Assembly (NCBI RefSeq): GCF_041734735.1
Contig: NC_134876.1
Location: forward strand, 82,761,174-82,825,173
Source: Babylonia areolata
Taxonomy: Eukaryota; Mollusca; Gastropoda; Neogastropoda; Buccinidae
Direction: 5' to 3'
Length of the DNA: 64,000 nt
Numbering within the stretch: position 1 is the first letter of the stretch; each line of letters opens with the position of its first letter. The notes beneath the pieces are model-generated. The model did no database searches. It was not told the DNA's origin and saw nothing but the letters and a program-made list of their open reading frames with translations. Positions 51,285-60,200 of this stretch are shown here, one piece after another. The translations under genes were made by a program, and so were the position numbers.

Positions 51285-54200
51285 TGCATGGGAAGTGGCT
51301 GCGTGGCGTCAGGAGGATCAGAAAACAACTTGTGTCAAATAGCCGCCCGTCCCACTGCAACCTTCACTCCTCTCTCCCTTATCTCCTACATCGTTTTCAT
51401 CTCCCCCGCCCCCCTTCCCCCTCCTCCTCTCATATCCCTCTTTCTTCCCCCTCTATCCCTTTCAACTGTTTTGTGAAAGTAGGTATGGCTGGGCAGTTTG
51501 TGTGTGTGTGTGTGTGGCCAGGTGTTGTAGGGAATGGTGTTTGGTGTCTTTACACTTCACACACTTCTGTTGGTCCCTCTGTCTCTCGCTGTCTATTTGT
51601 CAGTCGTCTTACTTACTCTGTCTGTGTTGTCCTTTTTTTGTCTTTTTTTTTTCTAACATCTAAAGCTGATAACAGTTATTTTTGGAAAGCCATTAATCAT
51701 TCAAACCCACACACCACTTAAAGAATTGCTGACAAACTTAATGCTGTTATGGGTGAAAATGTTTGCATGACATAAGCATCTTACAAATCTTATTCTAAAT
51801 GACCTTGTCAGTGTGATTTAGTAAGTTTCACCCTTTAAAACTGATACATGTCATTTGACTTTTAATAGTTCATAAAGATTATGTCTTCATTCATTTCAAA
51901 GAAACAGGTACTTGTGAAGTTGGTGACATCAAAAGTAACCAGTTTTTATTTGTTATTTCTTGAAACTATTGCTTACATTTACAATTTATTTGTAAATTAG
52001 AAACCACTCTCCTGAAGCTTTCAAAGTTGATCAAAGTTAATTTTTTTTATAAGTCAGATAAACAGACTGAACCATACATTCTTAATCATTTTAATTGCTT
52101 TTGTGCCTTTACTGTACCATCCAAATCAAACTGTTTTTAGGAAATGCATTCTCAACATGCTGCTCTGACAACACAGGATGATAAATGGCTCAAAAGTGTA
52201 AATTACAATGAAAATAAGGGAGTTCTTATTGTAGAACTCTTCTGTGTCTTTGTTCCAAGTCTTGAAAGAAATATTTCTGTTTGATGGAGGTGTCCTTGGA
52301 ATGAAAAAGAGAGAGGCTGTGCACGTGCATGCACGCACATGCGAATGTGCGCTATTGAGTATATCTGTACTCATTGTTGTGTATATTGTATGCTGTTGCA
52401 TGCAGTTAAAAAGAGAAGGGGTAGGGAGTGCTCATGCAATCAGCATTAAAATTGTACATTTACTCATTCATCATTACCAAAGGTTTTTAAGTGAGCTTAT
52501 TAGTTTTATTTATTCTTAGCTTTTTTCTTTTCTTTTGTTTTCTTTTCTACAGGTGATGCATATGATGTTGTGTGTTACAGTTCTCTGCAGGTGTTGCCCA
52601 ATAACATCCACCCAGTCCTCTGTGTAACAAATGTTTCTTGATGATAGTCATGGTTGCCGTGTGTGTTACAGATCTGTACGGACATCCGCCTACTGGCCAA
52701 TTTTAAGGAACTGGAGGAACCCTTTGAGAAAGATCAGATAGGTCAGTCATTTCATATCTGTAAAGCGCAAGCTAGGTGAGTCAGTCAATGTCTGTAAAAG
52801 ACCAGACAGGTGAGTCAGTCAATGTCTGTAAAAGACCATACAGGTAGGTCAGTGAACATATGTTAAAGTCCAGATAGGTGGGTCAGTGAAAGTCAAAGTG
52901 TGTAAAAGACCTGATAGGTGGGTCAGTGAACGTATGTAAAAGACCAGATAGGTGGGTCAGTGAACGTCTGTAAAAGACCAGATAGGTGGGTCAGTGAACG
53001 TCTGTAAAAGACCTGATAGCTGGGTCAGTGAACGTCTGTAAAAGACCAGATAGGTGGGTCAGTGAACGTATGTAAAAGACCAGATAGCTGGGTCAGTGAA
53101 CGTCTGTAAAAGACCTGATAGCTGGGTCAGTGAACGTCTGTAAAAGACCAGATAGGTGGGTCAGTGAACGTATGTAAAAGACCAGATAGGTGGGTCAGTG
53201 AACATATGTAAAAGACCAGATAGGTGGGTCAGTGAACGTCTGTAAAAGACATGATAGCTGGGTCAGTGAACGTCTGTAAAAGACCAGATAGGTGGGTCAG
53301 TGAACGTATGTAAAAGACCAGATAGGTGGGTCAGTGAACGTATGTAAAAGACCTGATAGGTGGGTCAGTGAACATGTGTAAAAGTCCAGATAAATAGGTT
53401 AGTAAACATATGTAAAAGACCAGACAGGGGGCTCAGTTAACATGTGTAAAAGTCCAAATAGTAAAAGACCAAAATAGGTGGATCGGTTGGCGGTCAGTTT
53501 TCTAGACGTGCACATTGTAGTTTTCATTAGAAATTTTTTTTTATACTTTCATAGTTTGTGATGCTTTTTGAATTTCTCTTTATTTCAGACAGCCTTAAAG
53601 TTACCAGTGTAGTTACCTTGTCTGTGTCCATGTTATCTCAGTTTTTTCACTCTTAGTATGTCCGCTTTTTTTCGCAGTGTCTGGAGGATTCAGACCTTGC
53701 TGAATAGAGACATGAGGTCGCTCCTTTTTAAATGACATGTGCATATGTTGTCTCTGGCCACTGCATGTGTTATGTCAATTTTTAAATACTATATATATTT
53801 ACATTTGTCACATTTTCTGCGTATTTATCGTCACCTGTGCTAAAGACAAATGTATATATGTCACACCAGCTAGGTATATGAGAATTTTAAAGACAAGGAT
53901 ATATGTATTTGTCATACCTGTCAGGTGTGTGAGCACATTAAAGACAGGACATATGAAATTGTCATACCTGTCAGGTGTTTTAGCACATTAAAGACAAGGA
54001 CATATGGAATTGTCATACCTGTCAGGTGTGTGAGCACATCAGAGACGGATATGCCATACTGGCTAGATGTGTAAGCACATTAAAGACAAGGACACACGTA
54101 CATTTAACACCTGTGAGGTATATGTGCACAATATAGACAAAAAAAATTGTCATACCTGCCAGGTATATGTACAAAGTAAATGTCATACCTGTCAGGTGTG

Positions 54201-57200
54201 TGAGTTCATTAAAGACAAAGATGTATTACCTGTCATACCCATCAGGTATGTGGGAACAATAAAGACAGACAATCACACGTCATTCCTGTCAGTTTTCTCA
54301 TGTGTGCACAATAAAGATGGATTTGTCACACCTGCCCTTAAAGACAAGAACACATCACACCTGCCAGGAATGTTCCAGGCTCCAGCGCCATGCCCTACAA
54401 GCGAAACCCGATGAGGTCGGAGCGCTGTTGCTCCCTGGCCCGTCACCTGATGGCGCTGGTTCAGGATCCTCTGGCGACTGCCGCCAACCAGTGGATGGAG
54501 AGAACGCTGGACGACAGTGCCAACAGGTGAGCGCAGGAGACAACAACAGGGAGGACTAAAGTGGGGTCAGGGGGGTCAACTACAGGGGGTGAACAACAGG
54601 GGCACGAGAGGATGAAAAACAGTAATTGGGTGAACAAGAGGGGGTGCGTAACATGATGTAGAGGGTGAGCAGCACGAGTGGGTAGGGGGGTAGCATCATG
54701 AGGGGTGTGTGGGTGAGCAACATGAGGGTGCAGGGAGTTAGCATCATGAGGGGTATGTGGGTGAGCAACATGAGGGTGTAGGGAGTAAGCATCATGAGGG
54801 GTGTATGGGTGAGCAACATGAGGGTGTAGGGAGTAAGCATCATGAGGGGTATGTGGGTGAGCAACATGAGGGTGTAGGGAGTAAGCATCATGAGGGGTAT
54901 GTGGGTGAGCAACATGAGGGTGTAGGGAGTAAGCATCATGAGGGGTATGTGGGTGAGCAACATGAGGGTGTAGGGAGTAAGCATCATGAAGGGTATGTGG
55001 GTGAGCAACATGAGGGTGTAGGGAGTTAGCATCATGAGGGTTATATGGGTGAGCAACATGGGGGGGAGTGAGTTAGCATCATGAGGGGTGTATGGGTGAG
55101 CAGCATGAGGGTATTATGGTGAGGGGGGTGAGCTTCATGAGGATGTAGGGGGGAGCATTATGAGAGTGTTGGGGGTTGATGAGGGTGTGGGGGGGTGAGC
55201 ATCATGAGGGTATAGGGGGTTGATGAGGGTGTAGGGGGGTGAGTATCATGAGGGTATAGGGCTGTGGGCATCATGAGGGTGTAGGGTGGTGAGTATCATG
55301 AGGTATAGGGGGGTGAGTATCATGAGGGTGTAGGGGGGTGAGTGTCATGAGGGTATAGGGGGGTGAGTGTCATGAGGGTATAGGGGGTGAGTATCATTAG
55401 GGTGTAGGGGGGTTAGCATCATGAGGGTGTAGGGGGGTGAGTATCTTGAGGTGTAGAGGGGCGAGTATCATGAGGGTATAGGGGGTGAGTATCATGAGGG
55501 TATAGGGGGGTGAGCATCATGAGGGTGTAGGGGGTGAGTATCTTGAAGGTGTAGAGGGTGAGTATCATGAGGGTGAGTATCATAGGGGGGTGAGTATCAT
55601 GAGGGTATAGGTGTTGAGTATCATTAGGGTGTAGGGGGGTGAGTATCATGAGGGTGTAGGGGGTGAGTATCATGAGGGTATAGGTGTTGAGTATCATTAG
55701 GGTGTAGGGGGGTGAGTATCATGAGGGTGTAGGGGGTGAGTATCATGAGGGTGTAGGGGGGTGAGTATCATGAGGGTATAGGTGTTGAGTATCATTAGGG
55801 TGTAGGGGGGTGAGTATCATGAGGGTGTAGGGGGGTGAGTATCATGAGGGTGTAGGGGGGTGAGTATCATGAGGGTGTAGGGGGGTGAGCATCATGAGGG
55901 TGTAGGGGGGTGAGTATCATGAGGGTGTAGGGGGGTGATTATCATGAGGGTGTAGGGTGGTGAGCATCATGAAGGTGTAGGGGGGTGAGTATCATGAGGG
56001 TTTTAGGGGGGTGAGTATCATGAGGGTATAGGGGGGTGAGTATCATGAGGGTGTAGGGGGGTGAGTATCATGAGGGTGTAGGGGGGTGAGTATCATGAGG
56101 GTTTTAGGGGGGTGAGTATCATGAGGGTATAGGGGGGTGAGTATCATGAGGTTGTAGGTGTGGGGGTGGGGGGCAACATGACGATGTAGGGGGTGAGCAT
56201 CATGAGGGGTGTAGGTGTAGAGGGATGAGCAACATCAGGGTGATGGGGGCCTGGGGGGGGCATCATAAGGGAGTAGGGAGGTAGGTATCATTAGGGTGTA
56301 GAGGGTGCGGGTGGGGCAACATGTGGGTGTAAGGGGGGGGGGGGGGGGGGGCAACATGAGGGGAGGGGCATCATGATGGTGTGGGGGGGGGGGCATTGGG
56401 GAGTGAGGGGGCATCGTGAGGGTGTACGGGGTGAGCATCATGAGGGTGTAGGGGTGAGCAACAGGGGTGAACAATTGGAAATTGGGTTAACTCTTTGGCC
56501 ACCATAGGCGACTTTAGTCAACTGGACAGTTCACTGCCATAGCTGACTGGCTGACATCACAGGGTCATATTAAAAGGACCGGTTATTCCTCACATTGTAA
56601 CAAAGCTTGACAGCTGCAGCCAACTTGACTAACCCTCCCCCCTTTTACTGAGTTGGAAGTGAACAAGTCCACTGTGTTGTTCTGACTTGAACTGAATTGT
56701 GTGACTGACAGTACCAAGTCTGAAATATTTATTTGGCTCTGGGGAGCGTATTTCACACAGAAACTTGGTGGTGAAAGAGTTAAACAACAAGAGGGCAAAG
56801 GGTGGACAACAGGGGACCAAGGGAGTGAACTTTAGACAAGTAATGGGTGATGAGGATGTGAACAGCAAAGGGGTGAATGACAGGGTGAGGGGTGAACAGC
56901 AAGGGAAGAATAACAGGGGGTAACAGGGCTAATGGGTGAGCAACAGGAGATGAGGGTGTGAACGGCGGGCAAACACAATGGGATGAGGGGATAAATGACA
57001 TGGGGTGAGAGGCGCCATAATGATGATGAGTGTTGGTGTGATTTCAGACGTATCGCCATTGCAGAGGCATTCCTGACTGCAGATGCATTGCTTGGAACCA
57101 TGCAGAACGTGTTTGAAGGACTGGTGGTGTACCCCAGGGTAAGTCAGGGACTGGGGATTTGCCTGACAGCAGTCTGCTCTCTACGTGATGACAGTTGTTC

Positions 57201-60200
57201 ACAGCAGTGTTGGTGACAGTTGTTGTCAGCAGTATGTATCTGGGTTACGGTTGTTGTCAGCAGTATGTACGGTTGGTGACAGCAGTATGTATCTGTGTGA
57301 CAGTTGTTGTCAGCAGTATGTATCTGGGTTACAGTTGGTGACAGCAGTATGTATCTGTGTGACAGTTGTTGACAGCAGTCTGTATCTGGGTTACGGTTGT
57401 TGACAGCAGTCTGTATCTGGGTTACAGTTGGTGTCAGCAGTATGTATCTGTGTGACAGTTGTTGACAGCAGTCTGTATCTGGGTTACGGTTGTTGTCAGC
57501 AGTCTGTATCTGGGTTACAGTTGGTGTCAGCAGTATGTATCTGTGTGACAGTTGTTGACAGCAGTCTGTATCTGGGTTACTGTCAGCAGTCTGTATCTGG
57601 GTTACAGTTGGTGTCAGCAGTATGTATCTGTGTGACAGTTGTTGACAGCAGTATGTATCTGGGTTACGGTTGTTGTCAGCAGTATGTATCTGTGTGACAG
57701 TTGGTGACAGCAGTCTGTATCTGGGTTACAGTTGGTGTCAGCAGTATGTATCTGTGTGACAGTTGTTGACAGCAGTCTGTATCTGGGTTACGGTTGTTGA
57801 CAGCAGTCTGTATCTGGGTTACGGTTGTTGTCAGCAGTCTGTATCTGGGTTACAGTTGTTGTCAGCAGTCTGTATCTGGGTGACAGTTGTTGTCAGCAGT
57901 CTGTATCTGGGTTACGGTTGTTGTCAGCAGTATGTATCTGGGTTACAGTTGTTGACAGCAGTCTGTATCTGGGTGACAGTTGTTGACAGCAGTCTGTATC
58001 TGGGTTACGGTTGTTGTCAGCAGTATGTATCTGTGTGACAGTTGTTGACAGCAGTCTGTATCTGGGTTACGGTTGTTGTCAACAGTATGTATCTGTGCGA
58101 CAGTTGTTGACAGCAGTCTGTATCTGGGTTACAGTTGGTGTCAGCAGTATGTATCTGTGTGACAGTTGTTGACAGCAGTATGTATCTGGGTTACGGTTGT
58201 TGTCAGCAGTATGTATCTGTGTGACAGTTGTTGACAGCAGTCTGTATCTGGGTTACGGTTGTTGTCAGCAGTATGTATCTGTGTGACAGTTGTTGACAGC
58301 AGTCTGTATCTGGGTTACGGTTGTTGACAGCAGTCTGTATCTGGGTTACGGTTGTTGTCAGCAGTATGTATCTGTGTGACAGTTGTTGACAGCAGTCTGT
58401 ATCTGGATTACAGTTGTCAGCAGTCTGTATCTGGGTGACAGTTGGTGTCAGCAGTCTGTATCTGGGTGACAGTTGGTGACAGCAGTATGTATCTGGGTGA
58501 CAGTTGTTGTCAGCAGTCTGTATCTGGGTTACGGTTGTTGACAGCAGTATGTATCTGTGTGACAGTTGTTGTCAGCAGTCTGTATCTGGGTTACGGTTGT
58601 TGACAGCAGTCTGTATCTGGGTTACAGTTGTTGACAGCAGTCTGTATCTGGGTTACGGTTGTTGTCAGCAGTCTGTATCTGGGTTACAGTTGGTGTCAGC
58701 AGTGTGGGCGACCTCACTGACAGCAGTCTGGGGACAGTTGTTGACAGCAGTCAGATCTCTAGGTGATAGTTGTTGACAGCAGTCTAGGTGACAGTTATTG
58801 AGAGCAGTCTATGTCTAGTTTGCAGTTGAAGACAGCGGTCACAGTGACAGTTGTTGACAGCAATCTGGGTGACAGTTGTCAGCAGCAGTCTGTATCTGGG
58901 TTACAGTTGATGACAGCTGTCAAGGTGACAGTTGGTGACAGAAGTTAAGCTGGTCTTGGTGATATTTATTGACAGTTGTCCAGGTGATAGTTTTTAACAT
59001 TGATCAAATATGACATTACTTGGGGTGAGGGGGGAGGTGTGGGGGGGGGCATGGGTGGGCGGGTGTGCAGGGGGCTGGGGGGGGGCTCGGGGGGGGGGCA
59101 TGTCTCCCATTTTTAGGACTTGGGAGAGGACATTGGTGAGGCAGTGGAGAGTGAGTGTGATATTTCACGTCAACAAATGCATGTTTACTCAAGAGTTATC
59201 GGTTCTCAAAACGTGTGTGGGTGGGTGTGTTGTCAGTATGTGTGTGTTTCTGTGACTGTGTGTTTGTATGTGTGTGTGTGTGTCTCTGTGTATTTTTATG
59301 TGTGTCTGTGTGTGTTTTTGTGTATGCATGCATGTGTGTGTGTGTGTGTTGTCACTTTATCACTCTGTGTGGGTGTATGTGTGTATTGTGCAGGTGATTG
59401 AGCGGCGTATCCAGCAGGAGTTGCCTTTCATGGCCACAGAAAACGTCATCATGGCCATGGTGAAATCGGGGGGGGACAGACAGGTAAAACTCCACATGTC
59501 CACACCACACTGCACACATCTCACACTGTAACTGTAGTCCAGATAATGTTGGACATGGTATCTAATACTGCCATTATACCGTTGATACTTTGTGTACTTA
59601 TTGGAGTTCCACAAACACTTTGTGTGTACCCACTGGAGCGCCATGTTTGAGTGCCTGTGTGTGTGCATACTGGGGTGCCATGAGCGCTGCATACATGCGT
59701 GACCTGAACATCATGTGCAAATGCGTGAGAAACATGAACACTGTGCTCACACAGCAGTGACAGGAGCTGGGCAGGTAATTGGGTAGGTATGTTCATACAG
59801 GAGCCAGGGAGCTATGAACACTGTGTGCATGTATGTACGTATGTACAGCATTGTCATGAACAATGCATGATTGTATTTACAAAGAGGAGTGCCATGAACA
59901 GTGTACCCATTTGTATAGAATTAGACGTATGAACATGTGTTGCACAGGAGTGCTTTGTTGAAGGAATGTGTGTATATCCATACAGAAGTGCCATGAACAG
60001 TGTATGTCTATACAGGAGTGTCATGAACAGTGTGTATGTCCATACAGAAGTGCCATGAACAGTGTATGTCTATACAGGAGTGTCATGAACAGTGTGTATG
60101 TCTATACAGGAGTGCCATATACAAGAAAAGCATGTGTGTCCATACACAGGAGTGCCATGAACGATGTGTATGTCCATACACAGGAGTGCCATGAACGATG

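Noticed and set aside
54580-55059. 159-residue - strand frame of repeated [13 protein letters not shown] units in ADSL intron 9
   Set aside because: It is the shadow of the G-rich minisatellite, whose unit length happens to keep a frame open. It has no start context, no splice sites and no homology.
57185-58776. Repeated frames reading [11 protein letters not shown] in ADSL intron 10
   Set aside because: Translation of the 31-bp minisatellite, not a repeat protein.
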